Counted from the stretch's first letter, positions 1 through 5,540 are shown. The stretch is 5,753 nt of DNA from Spirochaetaceae bacterium (GCA_031256815.1 JAIRPU010000099.1:1-5753), one strand, 5' to 3'. Notes: a model not told the origin generated them from the letters alone. A program made the numbers and translations.

Positions 1-433
1 CGGCCAACCCGGGTGCGTTTTCGCCGGCCGTGCTACATTCCGCCCGCTTCGCGTCGCGAAGGGCCCAACCACATCTCCAGCTCGCCGCCGGCGGCCAGTC
101 CCGCGCAAGGCGCGGCCGCCACCGAAAGCCGCAGGCGGCCGATGTTTGCGCAAAGCGCCCCGCAAAGCAGGGCGCTGCCTTACTTGCCCGTCCCCTCTGC
201 GCGAAGCGCAGAGGGGACACGCCTTAAAAGCGCTCCGCGCTTTTAAGGCGTCGCACGACACGTCCCCGGTGCGGCCTGCGCGCAGGCCGCACCGGCCTTA
301 ACATAAACCGGCAAAAGCGCATGGCGCTTTTGCCGGCCGTTGTCCTTGACCGCTTTGCTAAAGCGCGGGCTGTTTTAAAACCGCGTCTGGTTTGAGTTTA
401 AAAAAATTAATTTGGAGAAAAGCAGGAAATGAA
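1..433. other. GC-rich noncoding mosaic of inverted repeats
   Basis: No convincing gene is visible. The plus strand is open in one frame up to 246, but the translation is low-complexity (rich in Arg, Ala, Pro and Ser), is built largely from palindromic DNA, has no ribosome binding site, and its stop lies inside a hairpin. Composition is strongly GC-rich up to about 370, unlike the neighbouring genes, then turns AT-rich. Short palindromes occur throughout: cttcgcg/cgcgaag (47-53/55-61), a 12-bp palindrome at 84-95, ccgcgc/gcgcgg (101-106/110-115), agcgccc/gggcgct (154-160/170-176), and ggcggcc/ggccgcc/ggcggcc at 90, 114 and 134. A near direct repeat (15 of 17 bases) links 15-31 and 324-340. 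It may be an intergenic repeat element or the remnant of one. The left boundary is not in the window. Confidence 0.6.
189..365. repeat. Array of five adjacent perfect hairpins, partly a duplicated pair
   Basis: Hairpins: 190-202/206-218 (13 bp, loop gaa); 219-233/237-251 (15 bp, loop tcc); 266-295 (a 30-bp perfect palindrome); 308-320/324-336 (13 bp, loop atg); 351-356/360-365 (6 bp, loop gct). The first and third share the inner stem CTGCGC/GCGCAG. The second and fourth share AAAAGCGC/GCGCTTTT. Both pairs are preceded by cgtcccc (189-195 and 261-267). This suggests that 189-251 and 261-336 are diverged copies of one two-hairpin unit. None is followed by a T-run, so they do not look like intrinsic terminators. 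They resemble REP/BIME-like palindromic elements in general form, but I do not recognise the family. Confidence 0.8.
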
Positions 434-470
434 AAAACAACCGCCTTAAAGCGGCGGTTGTTTTAGTTTT
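434..470 (-). terminator. Intrinsic terminator of the XRE regulator gene, probably bidirectional
   Basis: A 12-bp perfect stem (aaaacaaccgcc at 434-445 with ggcggttgtttt at 453-464) has a 7-nt loop. Read on the minus strand, it follows directly after the regulator's stop codon and ends in a run of T residues. The plus-strand side also ends in ttttagttttt, so it could also stop transcripts entering from the hairpin region. Confidence 0.85.
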
Positions 471-799
471 TATTCACTATTTCCACGCCCATAATATCCT
501 TTAAAATCGTCAACTGCTTTTAACAGCGATTCTACATGATTTGGATAGCCAAGAAAATCTTCTTCTCTTGGTTCCCATTTTGGCACAAAAAAACGGTAGG
601 GCTCCACCCCTAGTGCCTCGGCTAATTTAACCACCGTCTCGAATGACGCGCCTTTTTTACCGCGCTCAATGTCGTTTATAAAGTTATGCGTCAAATCTAT
701 TTTTAAACCCAGTTTAAGCTGGGAGATTTTCGCGTCCATACGGAGTTTTTTTAAATTGTCTCCGAACAGAGCCCGTAACTCTTCTATCGTATAATTCAT
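470..799 (-). CDS. Small XRE-family helix-turn-helix transcriptional regulator
   Basis: This 109-residue cytoplasmic protein carries one Cro/C1-type (XRE) DNA-binding domain at about residues 12-72. The pattern is typical: GDNLKKLRMDAKISQ (helix 1 and the start of helix 2), LGLKIDLTHNFINDIERGKKG (recognition helix and the conserved 'I-x-x-I-E-R-G' turn), then FETVVKLAEALGVEPYRFF closing the five-helix fold. The tail of about 35 residues has no recognisable sensor domain. The ATG at 799 gives the full N-terminal helix, but no Shine-Dalgarno sequence is visible upstream of it, so translation may be leaderless or nearly so. It is divergent from acsD across a 204-bp region with repeat motifs, so autoregulation or control of the acs operon is possible; that is inference from position only. 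It could equally be an orphan phage-type or household regulator. Confidence 0.85.
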   Translation of the reverse strand: MNYTIEELRALFGDNLKKLRMDAKISQLKLGLKIDLTHNFINDIERGKKGASFETVVKLAEALGVEPYRFFVPKWEPREEDFLGYPNHVESLLKAVDDFKGYYGRGNSE

Positions 800-842
800 A
801 CAAGTAAAATGATAAAATTATCAAATTGTTTCAACTACTTGT
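800..842. promoter_or_regulatory. Inverted repeats at the regulator start, possible operator
   Basis: Immediately upstream of the regulator's ATG lies tgataa-aa-ttatca (810-823), a perfect 6+6 inverted repeat. It sits inside a wider pair, acaagta (800-806) and tacttgt (836-842). On the minus strand the inner repeat contains GATAAT, a plausible -10 hexamer that would start transcription about 10 nt from the ATG. A convincing -35 was not found. XRE proteins bind such dyads as dimers, so an autoregulatory operator is a reasonable guess. Confidence 0.4.
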
Positions 843-854
843 CTGAACTTTAAA

Positions 855-874
855 TCAGTAAACATCTGTAAACA
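855..874. repeat. Tandem 10-bp direct repeat in the divergent promoter region
   Basis: Two adjacent copies, tcagtaaaca and tctgtaaaca, match at 9 of 10 positions. The 10-bp period puts both on the same face of the helix, as expected for cooperative binding of a regulator. The repeat lies 31 bp upstream of the acsD -35 box, a position suitable for an activator, and equally within reach of the divergent regulator gene. Confidence 0.5.
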
Positions 875-904
875 GCCGATAAAATTTAATCTAAAAATTT
901 CTCC

Positions 905-933
905 TTGACGTCCTTCTTAAAGCGTGTTAGAAT
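905..933 (+). promoter_or_regulatory. Sigma-70-type promoter of the acsDCE operon
   Basis: TTGACG (905-910) and TAGAAT (928-933) are separated by exactly 17 bp, one mismatch each from the TTGACA/TATAAT consensus. The expected transcription start is about 940, giving a leader of about 64 nt before acsD. The 24 bp upstream (881-904) is AT-rich, with A- and T-tracts (aaaattt at 881 and again at 894) that could act as an UP element. Confidence 0.75.
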
Positions 934-986
934 AAACCTGCGTCTTATGGGAGCTATCCCTAGAGGCAAAATACATATCATTTTTT

Positions 987-993
987 AAGGAGA
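987..993 (+). promoter_or_regulatory. Ribosome binding site of acsD
   Basis: AAGGAGA precedes the ATG at 1004 with a 10-nt A-rich spacer, slightly long but strong. It fixes the acsD start, since no other start codon in this frame is as well placed. Confidence 0.8.
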
Positions 994-1003
994 AAAAAAC
1001 GTT

Positions 1004-1948
1004 ATGCCACTAAAACGTGTTTCCCAGAAGTTCAACGCTTCAATTAAGGAAGTGACGGTTGGCACTGGCGACAAAGTGCTAAAGCTCGGCGGTGAGTGTA
1101 CTTACCCGCTTTACAGCTTTGATGCGCCAATGCCTAATCCGCCTAAGGTTGGAATTGAAATTTCCGACAAGCTCTTGAGCGCCGATTATCCGGCAATACT
1201 CAAGAAGTTCTACGATGGCTGCGGCAGTATTGCCGATGCGGCCAAAAAAGCCTGTACCGTAAAAGGAGCAAGCTTTGTAAGCCTTTATCTTGAGAGCGCT
1301 GACCCCAATGGAGATAATGCCTCGATAGACGATTGCGTCAAAACAGCGAAAGCCGTTGCGGACGCGGTTACATTACCGCTTGTTATTCAGGGCAGCAAAA
1401 ACGAAGAAAAAGACAGTCAGCTTTTTACAAAAATTGCCGAGGTGCTTCGCGGCAAGAACTGCCTTTTCATTTCAGCAAAAGAAGCAAATTATAAGCAGAT
1501 TGCCGTTGGCGTTGTTCAGGCAGGCGAGGCAAAAGTCGCGGCGGAAAGCGCTGTTGACCTTAACCTTGCAAAACAGCTTAACACTGTCGTAACCCAGGTC
1601 GGCGTAAAGCTCGACAACGTTGTTATGCATGTCGGGCAGTCTGCCGTAGGGTATGGCTTTGAGTATCTCGCCTCTACTATGGATCGCATCGAAGCTGCTG
1701 CGCTTGAGCAGAACGATTCGTTCCTTCAAGTGCCGATTATTACTCCGGCCGGCCAGGAAGCATGGGGTGTAAAAGAAGCGGTTGCGTCAGAACAGGACTT
1801 CCCTGAATGGGGTTCGCAGGAACAGAGAGGTATTGACATGGAAGTATCTACGGCAGCGGCAAATTTAACAACAGGTTCCAATGCGGTTATTCTCCGTCAT
1901 CCCAAGTCTGTGGAAGCGGTAGCGAATATCATCGCGGCGCTTGTGTAA
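1004..1948 (+). CDS. acsD: Corrinoid iron-sulfur protein small subunit (acetyl-CoA pathway)
   Basis: This 314-residue cytoplasmic protein has the family's usual length (the Moorella AcsD is about 320). It is the TIM-barrel subunit that pairs with AcsC to form the corrinoid iron-sulfur protein, which carries methyl-cobamide between methyltransferase and acetyl-CoA synthase. Family signatures seen: LESADPNGDNASIDDCVKTA (residues 96-115), the PLVIQGSKNEEKD strand-loop (125-137), DLNLAKQLN (185-193), VGYGFEYLASTMDRIEAAAL (215-234), PIITPAGQEAWGVKEA (244-259) and the C-terminal ILRHP (296-300). As expected for this subunit it has no Fe-S cysteine motif. One oddity is MHVGQSAVGYGFEY, where characterised homologues, as I recall them, have an Asp-Pro pair in place of His-Val (209-210). 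It is first in the operon, 15 bp ahead of acsC, under the promoter at 905-933. Identification is secure; archaeal homologues are called CdhD. Confidence 0.95.
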   Translation: MPLKRVSQKFNASIKEVTVGTGDKVLKLGGECTYPLYSFDAPMPNPPKVGIEISDKLLSADYPAILKKFYDGCGSIADAAKKACTVKGASFVSLYLESADPNGDNASIDDCVKTAKAVADAVTLPLVIQGSKNEEKDSQLFTKIAEVLRGKNCLFISAKEANYKQIAVGVVQAGEAKVAAESAVDLNLAKQLNTVVTQVGVKLDNVVMHVGQSAVGYGFEYLASTMDRIEAAALEQNDSFLQVPIITPAGQEAWGVKEAVASEQDFPEWGSQEQRGIDMEVSTAAANLTTGSNAVILRHPKSVEAVANIIAALV

Positions 1949-1952
1949 GGAT

Positions 1953-1957
1953 GGAGG
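1953..1957 (+). promoter_or_regulatory. Ribosome binding site that sets the acsC start
   Basis: GGAGG lies 6 nt before the ATG at 1964. This favours 1964 over the in-frame TTG at 1958, which abuts the site. The ATG at 1951 overlaps the site and is in another frame. Confidence 0.8.
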
Positions 1958-1963
1958 TTGAAA

Positions 1964-3292
1964 ATGGCTTTAAAAGGATTAGATTACTTTAAATTTACAC
2001 CCAAAACTAACTGCAAGGCTTGCGGTAAGCCTACTTGTATGGCGTTTAGTATGGATGTTGCGGCAGGCAAGATTGAGATAGGCAAATGCCCTCATATTAA
2101 ACCTGAAGATTTGGCAAAACTGAGTGAGGCTTCCGCGCCTCCGATGAAGACTTTCAAGATTGGTGCGGGCAAGGCCGAATTCCAGATTGGCGGAGAAACA
2201 GTACTCTTCCGTCACGAAAAAACCTTTGTTTCAAAGAGCCTCTACGGCGTCAATGTTACCGGGGATAATATCGACAAAGCTCTGCCTGAGCTTAAAAAAG
2301 TTGACTATGTGCGAATTGGCGAGCGAATGTTCTGTGAAGTAATAAATATTGAATTCACAGGCGACAAGGGCAAATTCGTTGACGCTGTAAAAAAAGCTAA
2401 CGCTGCGGAGCGTGTGCTTGTGCTTTCTTGTACCGATACTGCGGCGGCAAAAGAAGCCGTGGAAATCTGCAAGGCGAACAAGCCAATTCTGAATGGCGCA
2501 AACGAATCGAACTTTGCCGATATGAGCAAAATTGCCACCGACGCCGGCGTTCTTCTTGGCGTTAGCGCGAAAAATCTTGAAGCGCTGCACGACACCGTTG
2601 AAAAACTCGAAGCGGCCGGCAACAAGAACCTTATTCTTGACGTTGGAACAACATCGGCAAAAGAGGCGTTTGCCAATGCCGTTGAAATTCGCCGTGTAGC
2701 CCTTAAGGGCGGCGACAGGACTTTTGGCTATCCTTCAATTGTAAATGTAGGAAAGCTTGCAAAAGGGAATCACGAAGTTGAATTGGGCCTTGCTTCAATC
2801 TTTACGATTAAATACGGCTCGATTATTCTTCTGGACAGCCTTGATTATGCAAAAGCGCTTCCGCTGTTTGGATTAAGGCAGAACATATTTACCGACCCGC
2901 AAAAACCAATGAAGGTAGAACCAGGCGTTTACAAACTCAACGGCGCAGACGAAAAGTCCGTATGTATGACTACTGTAGACTTCGCGCTGACTTACTTTAT
3001 TGTGGCCGGCGAAATTGAGCGCTCCGGTGTGCCGACAAATCTTGTTATTACAGATGCAGGCGGCTATTCGGTACTTACAGCATGGGCGGCAGGTAAATTA
3101 ACCGCAGGCTCTATTGCCAAGTACATAAAAGAGCAGTGCGGCGATAAATGCAAGAATCAAACACTTATCCTTCCCGGTAAAGTGTCGGTTCTTAAAGGCG
3201 AACTTGAAGAGAATCTGCCCGGTTGGAAAATCGTTATTGGAACCAACGAAGCGGTAGGAATTGTAAAGTTCTTAAAAGATTTTAAAGGCTAA
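1964..3292 (+). CDS. acsC: Corrinoid iron-sulfur protein large subunit (acetyl-CoA pathway)
   Basis: This 442-residue protein matches the family's length of about 445. Three domains are expected and fit the sequence. The N-terminal [4Fe-4S] domain has the exact C-X2-C-X4-C-X16-C spacing (Cys17, Cys20, Cys25, Cys42), which supplies the low-potential cluster for reductive reactivation of cob(II)amide. A central TIM barrel spans about residues 90-320. The C-terminal Rossmann-like corrinoid-binding domain (about 325-442) contains LVITDAGGYSVLTAWAAGK (360-378) and the closing GWKIVIGTNEAVGIVKFLK. There is no DxHxxG motif, consistent with the base-off, His-off corrinoid binding known for this family. 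The protein accepts a methyl group from AcsE and hands it to acetyl-CoA synthase. The start at 1964 rests on the GGAGG six bases upstream. The gene is intact and collinear with acsD. The archaeal counterpart is CdhE. Confidence 0.96.
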   Translation: MALKGLDYFKFTPKTNCKACGKPTCMAFSMDVAAGKIEIGKCPHIKPEDLAKLSEASAPPMKTFKIGAGKAEFQIGGETVLFRHEKTFVSKSLYGVNVTGDNIDKALPELKKVDYVRIGERMFCEVINIEFTGDKGKFVDAVKKANAAERVLVLSCTDTAAAKEAVEICKANKPILNGANESNFADMSKIATDAGVLLGVSAKNLEALHDTVEKLEAAGNKNLILDVGTTSAKEAFANAVEIRRVALKGGDRTFGYPSIVNVGKLAKGNHEVELGLASIFTIKYGSIILLDSLDYAKALPLFGLRQNIFTDPQKPMKVEPGVYKLNGADEKSVCMTTVDFALTYFIVAGEIERSGVPTNLVITDAGGYSVLTAWAAGKLTAGSIAKYIKEQCGDKCKNQTLILPGKVSVLKGELEENLPGWKIVIGTNEAVGIVKFLKDFKG

Positions 3293-3307
3293 AAAACTTT
3301 AAAACGG

Positions 3308-3342
3308 TTTTGGCCGTTCTTTCCACGGAAAAGCGGCCAAAA
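3308..3342 (+). other. Hairpin in the acsC-acsE intergenic gap
   Basis: TTTTGGCCG (3308-3316) pairs perfectly with CGGCCAAAA (3334-3342). Inside it, ctttc/gaaaag (from 3319) can extend the stem after an internal mismatch. An A-rich stretch follows rather than a T-run, so it is not a typical plus-strand terminator. An overlapping alternative stem, aacgg/ccgtt (3303-3307/3314-3318), would exclude it. It lies 12 nt upstream of the acsE ribosome binding site and may affect mRNA processing, stability or partial readthrough. Confidence 0.55.
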
Positions 3343-3354
3343 ATCATCAAAATT

Positions 3355-3360
3355 AGGAGA
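3355..3360 (+). promoter_or_regulatory. Ribosome binding site that sets the acsE start
   Basis: AGGAGA stands 6 nt before the ATG at 3367. The upstream in-frame ATG at 3310 has no such site, lies inside the intergenic hairpin, and would add 19 residues absent from the family. Confidence 0.85.
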
Positions 3361-3366
3361 GAGAGC

Positions 3367-4152
3367 ATGGGAAAATTTATAATGATAGGCGAAAACATCC
3401 ATTGTATCGCCCCGTCGATTAAAGAGGCTATGGACAAACGCGACCCGGCGCCGATTTTAGAGCGCGCCGAAAAACAACTTAAAGCAGGCGCGACCTACCT
3501 CGACTTTAATATTGGCCCGAAGCGCAAAGGCAGCGAAGGCCTTATGGCATGGGGAGTTAAACTTCTGCAGGAACGTTTTGACAACGTGCCTATTGCGCTT
3601 GATACCGCTGATATTGACGAAATCGAAAGCGGGATTAAAGTTTACAACCGTTCCAAAGGCAAACCGATTGTAAACTCCGCCGATGCCGGCGAACGCAAAA
3701 AATACATTGACGTAGCCGCCGCAAACGAGGCTCTTGTAATAGCGCTTTGTTCTAAAGAAGGCGTTGCAAGCGACAATGACGAGCGTCAGGCTTGTTGTAT
3801 GGAGATGCTTGAACATGGCATGGGACTTGGCATGGAAGCTACAGACCTCTGGTTTGACCCGTGTTTTGTAGTTATAAAAGGTATGCAGGATAAGCAAAAA
3901 GAAGTGCTTGACTTTATCCGCTGGCTTGCCGAACAGGGTTTTAATTCCTCAGGCGGGCTTTCAAACATATCCAACGGTATGCCCAAGGCAATTCGTCCGA
4001 TACTCAATTCGTTTATGATTGCTATGTCGATAAACTCAGGTCTTACATCGGCGATTGTAAACCCCTGCGAGCCGGAACTCAACAGAGCCGTTAAATGCGC
4101 TGATATAATCATGGACCAGAATCTCTACGCAGATTCATTCCTTGATGTGTAA
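3367..4152 (+). CDS. acsE: 5-methyltetrahydrofolate:corrinoid/iron-sulfur protein methyltransferase
   Basis: From the ATG at 3367 this is a 261-residue cytoplasmic protein, practically the length of the Moorella enzyme (262). It transfers the N5-methyl group of methyltetrahydrofolate to cob(I)amide on AcsCD, the last step of the methyl branch of the Wood-Ljungdahl pathway. It is a pterin-binding TIM barrel: it begins MIGENIHCIAPSIKEAM, followed by DPAPILERAEKQLKAGATYL and LDFNIGP (45-51). Residues known to bind or activate the pterin are recognisable: Asp79 (ALDTAD), Asn103 (IVNSA), Asp164 (WFDPC) and Asn200 (GLSNIS, equivalent to Moorella Asn199). The end NLYADSFLDV matches the family's closing segment. 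It is third in the operon, 74 bp after acsC, and is followed at once by a strong terminator. MetH-type and MtrH-type methyltransferases share the fold, but the context and motifs favour AcsE. Confidence 0.95.
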   Translation: MGKFIMIGENIHCIAPSIKEAMDKRDPAPILERAEKQLKAGATYLDFNIGPKRKGSEGLMAWGVKLLQERFDNVPIALDTADIDEIESGIKVYNRSKGKPIVNSADAGERKKYIDVAAANEALVIALCSKEGVASDNDERQACCMEMLEHGMGLGMEATDLWFDPCFVVIKGMQDKQKEVLDFIRWLAEQGFNSSGGLSNISNGMPKAIRPILNSFMIAMSINSGLTSAIVNPCEPELNRAVKCADIIMDQNLYADSFLDV

Positions 4153-4168
4153 AACAACAGCACACAGC

Positions 4169-4197
4169 AAAAACCCGCCGCATGGCGGGTTTTTTTT
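4169..4197 (+). terminator. Intrinsic terminator after acsE, shared with the convergent gene
   Basis: An aaacccgcc/ggcgggttt stem (4171-4179/4184-4192) with tetraloop gcat is followed by eight T residues (4190-4197). The upstream A5 lets the stem extend and gives a T5 tail on the minus strand, so it can also end the convergent lipoprotein transcript. It starts 16 bp after the acsE stop. Confidence 0.92.
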
Positions 4198-4245
4198 GCG
4201 CTAATAAAAAAATCTTCATAAAAACAAATAAAATTGATTTAATCT

Positions 4246-5445
4246 TTATTGTTTTGCGGATTGATTTTCGTTTGCCGCTTCGGAAGTTAAACTGGCGCTA
4301 AGACGGTTTAATAGTTGCGGAACATCTTCTATAATATCATAGTTGATATGAGCGCCACGGTGTAATACATTCCCTTTAATATCTACTATTTCGGCAAGTA
4401 TTTGGTTTTTGGAATTAAACATATCTATCTTGCTTGAAAGCACAAAATCCGCCGCTGTAGGGTCTTCAGTTTGAATAAAAACCCTGCGCGCCGTTGTACG
4501 CCTTGTTTCGTAATCCAGCATTGAAGCGTCAATGCTGTCTGTACGCGGAAAAACGCTGTAAAGGCTTGTGTTTGCCATGGTAATGGAGACAAGCTCTGTT
4601 AAGACCGCCGCATCGTTCCGCAGCATAGTGTTAGGCGGAAAGGCCATTAACTCAACAGAAAGTTTAGGCCGCTCTGTTTGTTTTTGCCGCACAACCGACG
4701 TCATTTTTTGCGACATTGAACGAAACAACGCGGGAATCTCTTCTACACCGTTATATTTTTTAAAATCACCGGCAATTTGTTCACGGCTTTGAACATCAAT
4801 AATCATCATAATTAAAACATTATCAAAACCAATATGACGCGCAAAACTCGTTAAAATATAATTCGTTTGAAGGTCGTCTCCAGCATTGTATATTGCGCTG
4901 TAACTCTCTTCAGAAAGAACGTTTTTTCGTATTACAGGTGTAATTGGTACCACATTAAAACTTTTGTTAATGGCGTCTTCGTTTGCAAGATGCCAGGCAA
5001 GCGTTTCGGCAACATATTCTTCAAGTCCAATAACCGGAAGTATGGCAAGCCGGCCAAATCTGCCATCGTCAGCAGGTTTTGGTATAGGCTGCGGTTTTGG
5101 CTGCACAGGCATAGCAACAGGCGGCGGACTTTGCTGCACGACGCTTGGAGTTTGACGCGCCTCTCCATATCTTCTTAAAAGATTAGAGCGTATAAATACC
5201 GGGTTTGAGCGATTGGCAAGCCGGACACGGTAGACGCCGGAATCCATATCGACTTCTACAACCGTTCCAACAGACTGGGCGTATTCGCCGCCCGCAACAG
5301 TAACCTGGTCGCCAACCATAAATGCCGGCCTGTATCCCGGAGGGGTATCGTCAACCTTTTCGGGACTGCCTGTGCAAGAGGCCAGCTCAAACGCCGCAAG
5401 CAAAAACAGGCCAAGCTTTCTCTTCATACCTCCCATTATCGGCAT
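4246..5445 (-). CDS. Lipoprotein with SH3/KOW-like domain and tandem CsgG/TolB-like domains
   Basis: This protein of up to 399 residues has a lipoprotein signal peptide: MKRK charged start (residues 7-10), hydrophobic LGLFLLAAFE, and lipobox LASC with Cys24 as the lipidation site. A small beta-rich domain follows at about 41-93 (VGDQVTVAGGEYAQSVGTV, DSGVYRVRL), resembling a KOW/SH3 or Tudor-like barrel. Next comes a Pro/Gln-rich linker (about 99-127). The rest looks like two repeats of a CsgG/TolB-like fold: GRLAILPVIGLEEYVAETLA onward (about 131-250), and PKLSVELMAFPP onward (about 260-385). Proteins of this general form are common in treponemes; the exact role (envelope assembly or peptidoglycan-synthase activation, LpoB-like) is not established. 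The start is uncertain. Met7 at 5427 fits the signal peptide best, but gggaggt (5434-5428) abuts it too closely; ATGs at 5436 and 5445 lack a good site. Confidence 0.82.
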   Translation of the reverse strand: MPIMGGMKRKLGLFLLAAFELASCTGSPEKVDDTPPGYRPAFMVGDQVTVAGGEYAQSVGTVVEVDMDSGVYRVRLANRSNPVFIRSNLLRRYGEARQTPSVVQQSPPPVAMPVQPKPQPIPKPADDGRFGRLAILPVIGLEEYVAETLAWHLANEDAINKSFNVVPITPVIRKNVLSEESYSAIYNAGDDLQTNYILTSFARHIGFDNVLIMMIIDVQSREQIAGDFKKYNGVEEIPALFRSMSQKMTSVVRQKQTERPKLSVELMAFPPNTMLRNDAAVLTELVSITMANTSLYSVFPRTDSIDASMLDYETRRTTARRVFIQTEDPTAADFVLSSKIDMFNSKNQILAEIVDIKGNVLHRGAHINYDIIEDVPQLLNRLSASLTSEAANENQSAKQ

Positions 5446-5453
5446 TTTTTGAG

Positions 5454-5476
5454 TTTGCCTTTAAGAAACAGGCAAA
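5454..5476. repeat. Short inverted repeat upstream of the lipoprotein gene
   Basis: tttgcct (5454-5460) and aggcaaa (5470-5476) form a 7-bp stem with a 9-nt loop, just upstream of the lipoprotein start on the minus strand. It could be an mRNA leader hairpin or an operator. No convincing promoter was found in this spacer. Confidence 0.35.
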
Positions 5477-5540
5477 ACAAGTTAGCGCGGCGAAAAACAT
5501 AAAAACAAAGCAGCGCAAAGGCAGACAGAACTTTGCCTGC

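Noticed and set aside
1..246. Open plus-strand frame across the left end that could be a protein
   Set aside because: The translation is low-complexity Arg/Ala/Pro/Ser, has no ribosome binding site, and is made largely of palindromic DNA; its stop falls inside a hairpin. GC-rich DNA readily leaves such frames open.
189..365. CRISPR array
   Set aside because: The repeated elements are hairpins with different sequences and irregular 0-14 bp gaps, with no constant direct repeat and no unique spacers of equal length.
189..365. Integron attC array
   Set aside because: No integrase is visible, no gene cassettes lie between the palindromes, and conserved attC core sites (GTTRRRY) at regular positions are lacking.
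947..988. Thirteen-codon upstream reading frame in the acsD leader, ending at the acsD ribosome binding site
   Set aside because: It starts about 7 nt after the predicted transcript start without a ribosome binding site, has no run of regulatory codons, and no terminator/antiterminator pair accompanies it.
940..1003. Cobalamin or other riboswitch upstream of acsD
   Set aside because: The leader is only about 64 nt, far shorter than a cobalamin riboswitch. It has only a 4-bp stem (ggga/tccc, 949-960) and no recognisable B12-box.
2231..2676. Long minus-strand frames inside acsC
   Set aside because: They are antisense shadows of a well-identified gene; their translations show no domain and no start signals.
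3310..3366. Nineteen-residue N-terminal extension of AcsE from the upstream ATG
   Set aside because: No ribosome binding site, overlap with the intergenic hairpin, and absent from the family. The ATG at 3367 has a well-placed AGGAGA.
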